Notes under the pieces: generated by a model
Database searches by the model: none
What the model was told of the DNA's origin: nothing
What the model saw: the letters and a program-made list of their open reading frames with translations, nothing else
Shown here: piece by piece, positions 35,542-43,467 of the stretch
How positions within the stretch are numbered: the first letter of the stretch is position 1
Layout: each line of letters begins with the position of its first letter
Made by a program: the position numbers and the translations under genes
DNA from: QFOX01 sp033763655
GTDB lineage: Bacteria > Pseudomonadota > Alphaproteobacteria > Rickettsiales > UBA3002
Reading direction: 5' to 3'
NCBI GenBank assembly: GCA_033763655.1
Contig: JANRKD010000002.1
Span: 62,001-126,000 of the forward strand
Length of the DNA stretch: 64,000 bases

Positions 35542-35766
35542 ATGTACAACCAATGGCACGTCGCTATGAATGATGATATCGTAATTTTCAAACAACTCGA
35601 TGATTTAAAAGAACAGCATCGCCAACTGGACAGCGAGATTCGCGCGCTGCAGATTCTTGGCAATGCCAACGAAATGCAGGTTGCGCGCCTGAAGAAGCGC
35701 AAGCTCCAGTTGCGTGACCAGATTATGACCCTTGAGGTCGAAATCTACCCCGACCAACCGGCCTAG
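35542..35766 (+). CDS. YdcH/DUF465-type small coiled-coil protein
   Basis: A 74-residue acidic/basic helical protein of the DUF465 (YdcH) family. The pattern DDLKEQHRQLDSEIRALQ followed by VARLKKRKLQLRDQIMTLE is the family's antiparallel helical hairpin. Its function is unknown. The ATG at 35542 has a weak AAAGGC upstream; an internal ATG at 35566 is possible. Its stop codon TAG overlaps the convergent htpG stop in the palindrome CTAG. Confidence 0.83.
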   Translation: MYNQWHVAMNDDIVIFKQLDDLKEQHRQLDSEIRALQILGNANEMQVARLKKRKLQLRDQIMTLEVEIYPDQPA

Positions 35767-37745
35767 GCGGCGGGTTCCGCAAGCATCAACCGGCCCAGCC
35801 GCTGCGCAAATGCTGCCGCATCCGTCACTGGCTCGCCCTCGGCAATCAGCGCCTGATCGAACAGCAGCCACAGCGCATCGGCGGCGTTATCCGTCATCCC
35901 CTCCTTTTCGACCTGCGCCGCAAGACGGCGAATCACAGGGTGCGAAGGGTTGATTTCGAGCAGCTTGGCCGCGCGTTTGGGCAGTTGCTTATGGTCGGCA
36001 AGGAAGCGCTCCATGCGCATATCCATCGCCCCTTCGGCGACACCAAGGCAAACCGGCGTATCCGCCAGCTTGCGGGTGGGGCGCACGGCGCTGACCGCAT
36101 CACCAAACAAGGCCGCCATGGCGTCGCATAGCTTTTTGATGTCGGCGCTCTGCTCGGCCAGCTTCTCGACGTTATTCTCCTCGCCCTCAAGCGGAAACTT
36201 TTCGAGATCCGCCCCCGATTTGGTAACGGAGCGGAACGCAAGCTCGCCGTATTTCTGGGTTACGTTCGGCCAGAAATCATCGACATGGTCGGTCAGCAGC
36301 AGCACCTCGATGCCGCGCTTGCTGAACCCCTCAAGCTGCGGGCTGGCCTTAAGCATCGCTAGGTTATCCCCTGTTAGGAAGTAAATGGCCTCCTGCCCTT
36401 CTTTCATCCGCGCCTTATACTCGGCAAGTGAAATGAGCCCGTCACCCCTGGCTTGTCCCGGGGTCTCTTCGGGCTTAGTTATATCGCCTTCACTGCGGGA
36501 GATCCCGGGACGAGCCCGGGATGACAGTTCCCACGATGAATAAAACCGGCAGGCATCGAGAATCTTCTCACGCGGGGAGTTGGCCTCGCACAGCCCCTCT
36601 TTCAGCGTCGCGCCGAAATTATCCCAGAACTTCGCATATTCCTCCGGCTCCTTCTCCGCGCGCTTTTTCAATTCTCCCAGCACACGGCTGGTCACGGATT
36701 CGCGGATTTTATCGAGCACCGGCGATTTCTGCAGGGTTTCGCGGCTGATATTGAGCGGCAGATCCGCCGAATCCACCACCCCGCGCAGGAAGCGCAGGTA
36801 AGGCGGCACCATCTCGACCCCTTCATCGGTGATGAACACGCGCTTCACATACAGCTTCACGCGGCAGCGGCGCTCGGGGTGAAACAGGTCGAACGGCTTG
36901 ATACCCGGCACATACAGCAGGCTGGTATATTCGACCTTGCCTTCGGCCTTGTTGTGCAGCACCGCCCAGGGTTTTTCCGGCGAGTGCGCGACATGGCGGT
37001 AGAATTCATGGTGCTGCGCGTCGCTCACCTCGGCTTTGGGCCGCGTCCACAGCGCGCCGCCTTCGTTCATGCGCTGGGCAACCCCTTCGCTGTCGGTCAG
37101 GGTGATGGGAAAGCCGATATGGTCGGAATAGGTGCCAATTACATGCGCCAGCCGGTGACGGTCGAGATATTCCTTCGCATCCTTTTTCATGTGCAGGGTG
37201 ATAGCGGTGCCGCGCGGTTGCGCCCCCTCCGCCGCGCCGACCCGGTAGCTGCCCGAACCGTCCGATTCCCACTGCCAGCCTGCCTCCTCGCCTGCCTTGC
37301 GGCTGGTGACGGTCACCTTATCCGCCACCATGAAGGCGGAGTAAAACCCGACCCCGAACTGGCCGATGAGGTTGACATCCTTCGTTGCGTCCCCCGAAAG
37401 CTGGCTCAGAAATTCCTGTGTCCCCGATTTGGCGATGGTGCCCAGATGCTCGATTAAATCCTCACGGTTCATGCCGATGCCGCTGTCGCGGATGGTCAGG
37501 GTTTTCGCTTTTTCATCAACGTCGATATGGATAGACAGGTCGGCGTCCTCGCCGAGTAATCCCTCGTGCGTCAGCGCCTCGTAGCGCAGTTTATCGCAGG
37601 CATCCGAGGCATTGCTGATCAACTCACGCAGGAAAATATCGCGGTTGGTGTAAAGCGCATGAATCATCAGTTGCAGCACGCGCGAAGTTTCCGCAGCGAA
37701 GGTTCTGGTTTCCGGTTTTTCAAGGGTTTCGGTGGTCATAGGCAT
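35763..37745 (-). CDS. htpG: Chaperone HtpG (Hsp90)
   Basis: Bacterial Hsp90, an ATP-driven chaperone. The 660-residue protein starts MPMTTETLEKPETRTFAAE and has the GHKL motifs LISNASDACDKLRYE, IRDSGIGMNREDLIEHLG and GQFGVGFYSAFMVADKV, then middle and C-terminal dimerisation domains. It is about 30 residues longer than usual because a palindromic repeat (36441-36525) is inserted in frame, adding residues about 405-436 between RFYSSW and LISLAEYKARMKEGQE in the middle domain. ATG at 37739 is an alternative start. Confidence 0.95.
   Translation of the reverse strand: MPMTTETLEKPETRTFAAETSRVLQLMIHALYTNRDIFLRELISNASDACDKLRYEALTHEGLLGEDADLSIHIDVDEKAKTLTIRDSGIGMNREDLIEHLGTIAKSGTQEFLSQLSGDATKDVNLIGQFGVGFYSAFMVADKVTVTSRKAGEEAGWQWESDGSGSYRVGAAEGAQPRGTAITLHMKKDAKEYLDRHRLAHVIGTYSDHIGFPITLTDSEGVAQRMNEGGALWTRPKAEVSDAQHHEFYRHVAHSPEKPWAVLHNKAEGKVEYTSLLYVPGIKPFDLFHPERRCRVKLYVKRVFITDEGVEMVPPYLRFLRGVVDSADLPLNISRETLQKSPVLDKIRESVTSRVLGELKKRAEKEPEEYAKFWDNFGATLKEGLCEANSPREKILDACRFYSSWELSSRARPGISRSEGDITKPEETPGQARGDGLISLAEYKARMKEGQEAIYFLTGDNLAMLKASPQLEGFSKRGIEVLLLTDHVDDFWPNVTQKYGELAFRSVTKSGADLEKFPLEGEENNVEKLAEQSADIKKLCDAMAALFGDAVSAVRPTRKLADTPVCLGVAEGAMDMRMERFLADHKQLPKRAAKLLEINPSHPVIRRLAAQVEKEGMTDNAADALWLLFDQALIAEGEPVTDAAAFAQRLGRLMLAEPAA
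36441..36525. repeat. Palindromic repeat element inserted in frame in htpG
   Basis: Two 27-nt arms, 36441-36467 and 36499-36525, are inverted copies agreeing at 23 of 27 positions; each contains GTCA and a CCCGGG-type core. The centre is AT-rich. It is translated as the segment beginning SSRARPGISRSEGD and ending ETPGQARGDG, which has no counterpart in ordinary HtpG. Such palindromes are normally intergenic. Confidence 0.88.
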
Positions 37746-37831
37746 TACTCTTTCCAGTTAATGAAAACTGCGGGTGTTTCGCCGCTTCAGCATTTCATAT
37801 AGGTAACGTCGCGCAGGCTACAAGCCCCCGC

Positions 37832-38908
37832 CTACCCCTGCTGCGCCCGAAAACTCAGCAGGCAATCGGCGAGCACGCAGGCCATCATCGCCTCGCCCAC
37901 CGGCACCGCGCGGATGCCCACGCACGGGTCGTGCCGCCCTTTGGTCACGATGTCGGTATTTTCGCCGGAAGCGGTAACGGTCGCCACCGGCGTCAGGATG
38001 GAGCTGGTCGGCTTCACCGCGAAACGCACCACCACCGGCTGGCCGCTCGAAATACCGCCGAGGATACCCCCCGCATGGTTGGACAGAAATTGAACACCGC
38101 CCCCGCCCTGTGCGCGCATGCAGTCGGCATTGGCCTCACCACGCAGGGCGGCTGCGGCAAAGCCGTCGCCAATCTCGACCGCTTTCACGGCGTTGATGCT
38201 CATCATCGCGGCGGCTAATTTCGCGTCGAGCTTGTCGTAAACCGGGTCACCCAACCCGACCGGCACGCCATCGGCCACCAGCTCGATGACCGCGCCGAGC
38301 GACGAGCCATCTTTGCGCGCCGCAGCGAGTGCCTGCTCCCAGCGCGCGGCGGCGGCGGCATCCGGGCACCAGAAAGGATTTTGTGCAATCTCGCCCGCAT
38401 TAAAATGCGCGCGGTCGATTTTATCGCCGCCCATTTCGACAAGGTAGCCGGTGAGGGCGATGCCGCTTCGGGCGATGATTTTGCGGGCAATCGCCCCGGC
38501 GGCGACGCGCATCGCGGTTTCCCGCGCGGAGGAACGCCCACCGCCACGGTAATCGCGGATGCCGTATTTCATCTGGTAGGTATAATCGGCGTGGCCGGGG
38601 CGGAATTTATCCGCAATGTCGCTGTAATCCTTCGATTTCTGGTCGGTATTGTCAATCATCAACGCAATCGGCGCGCCGGTGGTTTTCCCCTCGAACACAC
38701 CGCTCAGAATCTTCACCTCATCCGCCTCGCGGCGCTGGGTGGTGAATTTGTTCTGGCCCGGTTTGCGTTTATCGAGAAAGGGCTGGATGTCGGCCTCGCT
38801 GAGGTCAATCAGCGACGGAACCCCATCGACCACGCAGCCAATCGCCGGCCCGTGGGACTCGCCCCAGGTGGTGAAACGGAAAATGTTGCCAAAAGAGTTG
38901 GATGCCAT
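37832..38908 (-). CDS. aroC: Chorismate synthase
   Basis: FMN-dependent last enzyme of the shikimate pathway. The 358 residues include the family signatures GESHGPAIGCVVDGVP, the DYRGGGRSSARETAMRVAAGAIARK run and the C-terminal MINIxAVKAVEIGDGF-like SINAVKAVEIGDG and RHDPCVGIRAVPVGEAM. The usual Shine-Dalgarno sequence is missing: the bases upstream of the ATG at 38908 belong to a 7-nt tandem repeat that runs to within five bases of the start. It follows fabI in the common order, but with a four-helix-bundle gene in between. Confidence 0.96.
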   Translation of the reverse strand: MASNSFGNIFRFTTWGESHGPAIGCVVDGVPSLIDLSEADIQPFLDKRKPGQNKFTTQRREADEVKILSGVFEGKTTGAPIALMIDNTDQKSKDYSDIADKFRPGHADYTYQMKYGIRDYRGGGRSSARETAMRVAAGAIARKIIARSGIALTGYLVEMGGDKIDRAHFNAGEIAQNPFWCPDAAAAARWEQALAAARKDGSSLGAVIELVADGVPVGLGDPVYDKLDAKLAAAMMSINAVKAVEIGDGFAAAALRGEANADCMRAQGGGGVQFLSNHAGGILGGISSGQPVVVRFAVKPTSSILTPVATVTASGENTDIVTKGRHDPCVGIRAVPVGEAMMACVLADCLLSFRAQQG

Positions 38909-38913
38909 AAGAA

Positions 38914-38962
38914 AGTGCCTGGTGCCTAGTGGTTAGTGCCTAGTGGTTAGTGCCTAGTTAGT
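38914..38962. repeat. 7-nt tandem array, left flank of the four-helix-bundle gene
   Basis: Seven uninterrupted heptads on the plus strand, reading AGTGCCT, GGTGCCT or AGTGGTT, with AGTGCCT and AGTGGTT alternating in the middle. The stop codon of the four-helix-bundle gene (38954-38956) is inside the array, and the array ends just upstream of the aroC start. The right-flank array carries the same unit in inverted orientation. Confidence 0.93.
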
Positions 38963-39319
38963 AGACTTCAATGATTTTAGCAAACCCATCAGAATACGGC
39001 TCAATTCATCGGCCATTGCCAACAGAGGTTGCGTCGCCTCGAATGAGAGATAATTGCGCCTCTGAGCAATAATTAACTGCGTCTCCGCTTCAGCCAGCGA
39101 ACCGCGCGCTATATTCAGAAAATGCTGAAACTCTTTATTTCCGCGAACACTACCCTCAGCAATATTCGATGGCACCGAAACGGCGGCACGCCGCAACTGT
39201 GAAGTCAACCCATAGCATTCATATCCGGGAAAGCTATCCGTCGCATCATACACGCAACTTACAAAAACAATGGCCTTCTGCCACGCCACCAAATCGCGAT
39301 AACTCTTTAACTTAGTCAC
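38954..39319 (-). CDS. Four-helix-bundle protein (S23/23S rRNA intervening-sequence type)
   Basis: A 121-residue protein of the TIGR02436 four-helix-bundle family, first known from genes within 23S rRNA intervening sequences and related to Avd of diversity-generating retroelements. The pattern is typical: LKSYRDLVAWQKAIVFVSCVY, a glycine turn before LTSQLRRAAVSVPSNIAEGSVRGN, EFQHFLNIARGSLAEAETQL and a final leucine-rich helix. I favour the GTG at 39319, preceded by GGGGG, over the ATG at 39337, which lies in repeat DNA. The gene is inserted between fabI and aroC and flanked on both sides by inverted 7-nt arrays. Its function is unknown; family members can bind nucleic acid. Confidence 0.88.
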   Translation of the reverse strand: MTKLKSYRDLVAWQKAIVFVSCVYDATDSFPGYECYGLTSQLRRAAVSVPSNIAEGSVRGNKEFQHFLNIARGSLAEAETQLIIAQRRNYLSFEATQPLLAMADELSRILMGLLKSLKSTN

Positions 39320-39330
39320 CTCATTCCCCC

Positions 39331-39360
39331 TAGGCACTAGGCACTAGGCACTAGGCACTA
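39331..39360. repeat. 7-nt tandem array, right flank of the four-helix-bundle gene
   Basis: Four perfect TAGGCAC heptads (39331-39358) followed by TA. On the minus strand the unit is GTGCCTA, that is AGTGCCT in the phase used by the left array, so the two arrays face each other as inverted repeats. The last bases form the fabI stop codon (39358-39360), so the boundary of the array lies exactly at the end of fabI. Confidence 0.93.
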
Positions 39361-40200
39361 CACCAAAGCAATATCCGGCGCGTCGATCGCTTTCATACCG
39401 ACCACATGGTAGCCGCCATCGACATGCAGGTTTTCGCCCGTGGTGCCCGCGCCAAGGTCCGACAACAGGAAGAGGCCTGCACCGCCGACATCTTCAATCG
39501 TGGTGTTGCGCTTGAGCGGTGAGTTCAGTTCGTTCCATTTCAGGATGTAGCGGAAATCACCGATGCCCATCGCCGCCAGCGTTTTAATCGGCCCGGCGGA
39601 AATGGCGTTGACGCGGATGTTGTCGCCGCCCAGATCGACCGCGAGGTATTTCACCGACGCCTCAAGCGCCGCTTTCGCGAGGCCCATGACGTTGTAATGC
39701 GGCGTCACCCGCTCGGCGCCAAGGTAGGTCAGGGTCAGCAGCGAACCGCCGTTTTTCATCAGCCGCGCCGCGCGCTTGGCGACGGCGGTGAAGGAATAAA
39801 CGCTGATATTCATGGTCATCAGGAAGTTATCGAGCGAGGTGTCGATGTATTTGCCCTTCAGCTCGTTTTTGTCGGAAAAGCCGATGGCATGCACCACGAA
39901 ATCGAGCGTTCCCCACTCTTTTTCGAGCGCCGCAAACACCGAATCGACACTTTCCATGTTGGTCACGTCGCAGGGCAGGATGATTTTGCCGCCGACCGAG
40001 TCCGCCAGTGGCCGCACCCGCTTTTCGAGCGCTTCCCCCTGATAGGTGAAAGCAATCTCGGCGCCTTGCGCGGCAAGGTATTGCGTGATCCCCCAGGCGA
40101 TGGATTTATCGTTCGCCACCCCCATGATGAGGCCGCGTTTGCCCTTCATCAGCGTACCGGTGGGAACGCTGCTCTCGGTCGATTCGTTCTGTGATGACAT
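39358..40200 (-). CDS. fabI: Enoyl-[acyl-carrier-protein] reductase (NADH)
   Basis: Reduces trans-2-enoyl-ACP in fatty acid elongation. From the ATG at 40200 it has 280 residues. After a Ser/Thr-rich N-terminus the SDR-like fold begins KRGLIMGVANDKSIAWGIT, with the active-site Y159 and the Y169-x6-K176 pair (HYNVMGLAKAALEAS) and the SAGPIKTLAA substrate loop. A longer ORF start at 40332 is inside the upstream lipoprotein gene. The stop codon is formed at the edge of a 7-nt tandem array, so insertion of the neighbouring element may have altered the last codons. Confidence 0.95.
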   Translation of the reverse strand: MSSQNESTESSVPTGTLMKGKRGLIMGVANDKSIAWGITQYLAAQGAEIAFTYQGEALEKRVRPLADSVGGKIILPCDVTNMESVDSVFAALEKEWGTLDFVVHAIGFSDKNELKGKYIDTSLDNFLMTMNISVYSFTAVAKRAARLMKNGGSLLTLTYLGAERVTPHYNVMGLAKAALEASVKYLAVDLGGDNIRVNAISAGPIKTLAAMGIGDFRYILKWNELNSPLKRNTTIEDVGGAGLFLLSDLGAGTTGENLHVDGGYHVVGMKAIDAPDIALV

Positions 40201-40226
40201 GCAAATGGCTCGTTCAGGTAAGGAGA

Positions 40227-40754
40227 TTACTCGGAAACAATCTGCCAGCTGCCATCCGGCTGGCGGCAGGCGGTGCCGTACGCATTCTGGGTCTGACCGC
40301 CGACGGTGATTTTGTTCTGGAACTCGCGGCAATACTGCCCGGATTCCGTTTTATACGGTGCGGCGGGGGTAATGCTGCCCGAATTGCCTGATTGCGGGTT
40401 GCTCCACGGCAGCGCCTGCCCGGGCTGGCCGGTTTCAAGCGCCCGTTGCGAAGTTTTGTTGAAATAGTTCATATCCGCCCGGTCAAGCGAGGCGCCCATC
40501 GAGTTACCAATCGCCGCCCCGAGCAGGGTGCCAACGGCGGTCGTCGCCACGCGGCCACTGCCTTTACCAAATTGCGCCCCGGCCACCGCGCCGCCGACGC
40601 CGCCGAGCACCGTGCCGATATCCTGTTTACTGAAGCCGCCGCCACCGGTGATGCCGCCTTGCTGCGCATTGTAGGCGTTCTGGCGGCCATCGCACGCGGC
40701 GAGCAGCACCAGCGCAGTGGAAATAGCAAGAATGGATTGCAGGGTCGGTTTCAT
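40227..40754 (-). CDS. 17-kDa surface-antigen-like lipoprotein with glycine zipper
   Basis: A 175-residue outer-membrane lipoprotein resembling the rickettsial 17-kDa antigen. Lipobox LLAAC with predicted acylated C21 follows a hydrophobic signal. The middle (about 47-88) is a glycine-zipper 2TM domain, QDIGTVLGGVGGAVAGAQFG and VGTLLGAAIGNSMGASLD. The C-terminal part, ending YCREFQNKITVGGQTQNAYGTACRQPDGSWQIV, is the conserved surface-antigen domain with two cysteines. It is transcribed ahead of fabI, 26 nt away. Confidence 0.9.
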   Translation of the reverse strand: MKPTLQSILAISTALVLLAACDGRQNAYNAQQGGITGGGGFSKQDIGTVLGGVGGAVAGAQFGKGSGRVATTAVGTLLGAAIGNSMGASLDRADMNYFNKTSQRALETGQPGQALPWSNPQSGNSGSITPAAPYKTESGQYCREFQNKITVGGQTQNAYGTACRQPDGSWQIVSE

Positions 40755-40879
40755 AAAAACTCCATCAGAGGCAATGTTGGTTACTTATGCTGTGGCGTGC
40801 CTTATCCCACAAGGGAACGATATCTTCAAGGAAATCTCGAAGCAGGCCCATCACATTCCATAACCGTGCATAACAGGCA

Positions 40880-42223
40880 TTACTGACGCGAAGCTGAAGG
40901 CAGGCGGCGCGCCCGCAGCATCACCACCACAAAGAGGATGCCGCCAAGAATGGCCAGCAGCCCGCCCATGCCGAAAATACCGAGGGCAATTTGAATATCG
41001 AGGGCCAGATTTTCAAAGCCCCCGGCAGTTTTGCGCAAAATCCCGTAGCCGCCGCAATAGGCCAGCCCGCCGATATGCATCATCTGCCCGACACCATAGA
41101 CTATCGGCTGCCAGAAAGCGAGGCGCCCGGCGGCCACCGGCGCATAGCCGAAGCGCGGCAGCATCGCATAGGCCATCCCCATCAGCGCCTGGGTGATGCC
41201 GATAATCATCCCGTGGTAATGGGCGGGAATGGTGACATTCTGCCCCGAAATCATCAGCCCCAGCACCCCTCCGGAAAAGAACAGCATCAGCGATACCACC
41301 AGCGCCGAGGCATAAGCGCGCTGTTCGCGGGCGACTTCGAGCCGCCGCAGGGAAACTACCACCGCCACCGCCATCAGGCTCGCGCCCACACCGCCCCATT
41401 CGATCATCACCTGCGTCTGGTAGGCGGTAAATGCCGCCTCATCGAAGCCAAAGCGCACAAACCCTGCCAGGCTGGCAAGGGCTGCCAACAGCGTGATGGA
41501 AAATATCGCCAGCAGCCATGGACGCTTTGGCGCTGCGCCGCCCAGCGCCTCAAGCAGCACCAGCCACGCCACCATCGCCAGCAGCGTGAAGGCAAACTGC
41601 ATGATATGCCCGCCCGCCCAGAACAGGCGCTCGTAATGCTCAGTCATTTCCAACCCGGCGGGCAAAGCCTGCGCGCCCAGCGCATAGCCGACAAGGCCGA
41701 GCAGCACCGTCAGCGCCGCCGCTACAAACCCAAGCTCGACCGGCGCAAGCTGCCGCAGACGCGACGGCGCCGCATATGTCATCACCACCGGCAGCAGCGC
41801 CACCACCAGTCCAGCGAATAACAGCCCCAGCGAAAGCAGGAACATGCCGTTATGCAGCACGGGGATATAGTTGCTTTTAATCGCCTGCCAGCGGTCGAGC
41901 GGTGAAAGCGCCATCAGCACTGCCGCCAGCGCAACGCAGGCGAACCCCGCCTCGCCCCAATAGGGCCAGCGCGCGCGGTGACGCTCCATCAGCACTGCCG
42001 CCCCCATCCCAATCATCGCAAAAAACCAGATGAGTACCGATAAATCGACATGTACCACCAGCGCGACGTCGAAAAATCGCTGCATCACCCCAAGCCCCTT
42101 AAGCTGCGGTGTGCGCGCCACCACGGGAACCAGCGCGTACAGCCCCGCCGCCGCCAGCGCGGCAACGCCAAGCCACAGCCATTTTTCGGCCAATGAGGAG
42201 GGTCGCTTCATGGGCCGCACCAT
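40880..42223 (-). CDS. Haem-copper oxidase subunit I-like membrane protein, incomplete metal site
   Basis: A 447-residue protein with about twelve transmembrane helices, resembling subunit I of haem-copper oxidases (cbb3/NOR branch). Candidate haem ligands are H58 in VVHVDLSVLIW (helix II-like) and H335/H337 in PAHYHGMIIG, similar to the HxH of helix X. H206 in WAGGHIMQF resembles the first CuB histidine. The adjacent HH pair that completes CuB in helix VII is not visible: the corresponding region YQTQVMIEWGGVGASLM has no histidine. It diverges from ctaA and lies near hemA, so a haem-linked role is likely. It could be a membrane cytochrome rather than an oxygen reductase. Confidence 0.6.
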   Translation of the reverse strand: MVRPMKRPSSLAEKWLWLGVAALAAAGLYALVPVVARTPQLKGLGVMQRFFDVALVVHVDLSVLIWFFAMIGMGAAVLMERHRARWPYWGEAGFACVALAAVLMALSPLDRWQAIKSNYIPVLHNGMFLLSLGLLFAGLVVALLPVVMTYAAPSRLRQLAPVELGFVAAALTVLLGLVGYALGAQALPAGLEMTEHYERLFWAGGHIMQFAFTLLAMVAWLVLLEALGGAAPKRPWLLAIFSITLLAALASLAGFVRFGFDEAAFTAYQTQVMIEWGGVGASLMAVAVVVSLRRLEVAREQRAYASALVVSLMLFFSGGVLGLMISGQNVTIPAHYHGMIIGITQALMGMAYAMLPRFGYAPVAAGRLAFWQPIVYGVGQMMHIGGLAYCGGYGILRKTAGGFENLALDIQIALGIFGMGGLLAILGGILFVVVMLRARRLPSASRQ

Positions 42224-42332
42224 AGCGGCTCGATTTGAGAAATAAAGCGCCTTGCCACGTTTTACACAGGCCGCGCCTACCGGGCCGCACGCCGGCCTTG
42301 TCGCACGCGCGCGTTTGCGCTAAAGGCGGCCC

Positions 42333-43385
42333 ATGAATCCGCTGCAACCCTCCCCCGTGCATGCCCACGCCATTGCCAACTGGCTGCTGGCCTGCCTTGT
42401 GCTGGTGGCGCTGATGGTCGCCGTCGGCGGCATCACCCGTCTGACCGAATCGGGGCTTTCGATTGTCGAATGGAAGCTGGTGTCCGGCACCTTGCCGCCA
42501 ATGAGTGAACCGGCATGGCAGGCCGAATTCGATAATTATAAACACTCGCCGCAATTCCTGAAAGTAAACTCCGGCTTCAGCCTCGCCGATTTCAAGGGCA
42601 TTTTCTGGCTCGAATACCTGCACCGGCTGCTGGGCCGCGTCATTGGACTTACAACACTCCTGCCACTGGCCTATTTCGCGGTGCGCCACCGCTTACCGCG
42701 CGCGCTGCTCTGGCGCAGCGTTGGCATTGCGGCACTCACCGGTGCGCAGGGCACCGTCGGCTGGCTGATGGTGATGAGCGGCCTTGACAACGAACCGCGC
42801 GTTGCCCCGATCAAACTCGCCGCCCATCTGCTGCTGGCCTTCGCGCTCTTCTGCCTGATACTATGGACGCGCTGGCAGGTGCTGGGCGCAACGCGGCCCT
42901 GCGCCGCACGCCCCGTCGCCCGGCTGGCGCGGGCAGTCTTCGCGCTGACGCTGCTGCAAATCGGCTTTGGAGCGCTGGTCGCGGGTTTGCGCGCCGGGCT
43001 GACCTACACCAGCTACCCGCGGATGGATGGGCAGTGGATTCCCGACGGGCTATACCGCCTCCACCCGTGGTGGATTAACCATGTCGAGAGCGTGCTCACC
43101 GTGCAATTCCAGCACCGCATGGGGGCGCTGGCAGTAGTGATTGCCATTGCCGGATTGCTCTGGGCGGGCTGGCGGCATACGCCGTTACGCGCCACCCTGC
43201 GCCATATCGGCGCGCTGGCGCTGCTGCAATTTATGCTCGGGGTCGCCACGTTGCTGAGTGTGGTCAACCCCTGGCTGGCTATCCCGCACCAGCTTATGGC
43301 GCTGGCGCTGCTGGCCGCCCTGCTGCGGCTTGTTTTTTTGACCCCGCTTGATGCAAATCAACAACGCCACAGAATCCCACAATAA
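42333..43385 (+). CDS. ctaA: Haem A synthase
   Basis: COX15/CtaA family enzyme that oxidises the C8 methyl of haem O to make haem A for aa3-type oxidases. The 350 residues form eight transmembrane helices. The conserved histidines are in EYLHRLLGR, KLAAHLLLAF, VQFQHRMGALA and IPHQLMALAL, and VGGITRLTESGLSIVEWK near the start is the family hallmark. The gene is followed after 82 nt by hemA and diverges from the oxidase-like gene. Its presence implies an aa3-type terminal oxidase elsewhere in the genome. Confidence 0.94.
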   Translation: MNPLQPSPVHAHAIANWLLACLVLVALMVAVGGITRLTESGLSIVEWKLVSGTLPPMSEPAWQAEFDNYKHSPQFLKVNSGFSLADFKGIFWLEYLHRLLGRVIGLTTLLPLAYFAVRHRLPRALLWRSVGIAALTGAQGTVGWLMVMSGLDNEPRVAPIKLAAHLLLAFALFCLILWTRWQVLGATRPCAARPVARLARAVFALTLLQIGFGALVAGLRAGLTYTSYPRMDGQWIPDGLYRLHPWWINHVESVLTVQFQHRMGALAVVIAIAGLLWAGWRHTPLRATLRHIGALALLQFMLGVATLLSVVNPWLAIPHQLMALALLAALLRLVFLTPLDANQQRHRIPQ

Positions 43386-43394
43386 ATTGCCACA

Positions 43395-43421
43395 TTGACT
43401 GCCTGTTCGCTGAATTAACTT
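43395..43421 (+). promoter_or_regulatory. Possible hemA promoter
   Basis: TTGACT (43395-43400) and TAACTT (43416-43421) are 15 nt apart, upstream of the hemA start at 43468. The spacing is short and the -10 weak, so this is a tentative call. Confidence 0.3.
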
Positions 43422-43467
43422 GCTGATTCCATTCGGCTTCAATAAACCGGAAAAAAAGGTGCTTTTC

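Noticed and set aside
38914..39360. CRISPR array suggested by regular short repeats
   Set aside because: The repeat unit is 7 nt with no spacers, and a protein gene lies between the two arrays. No cas genes are nearby.
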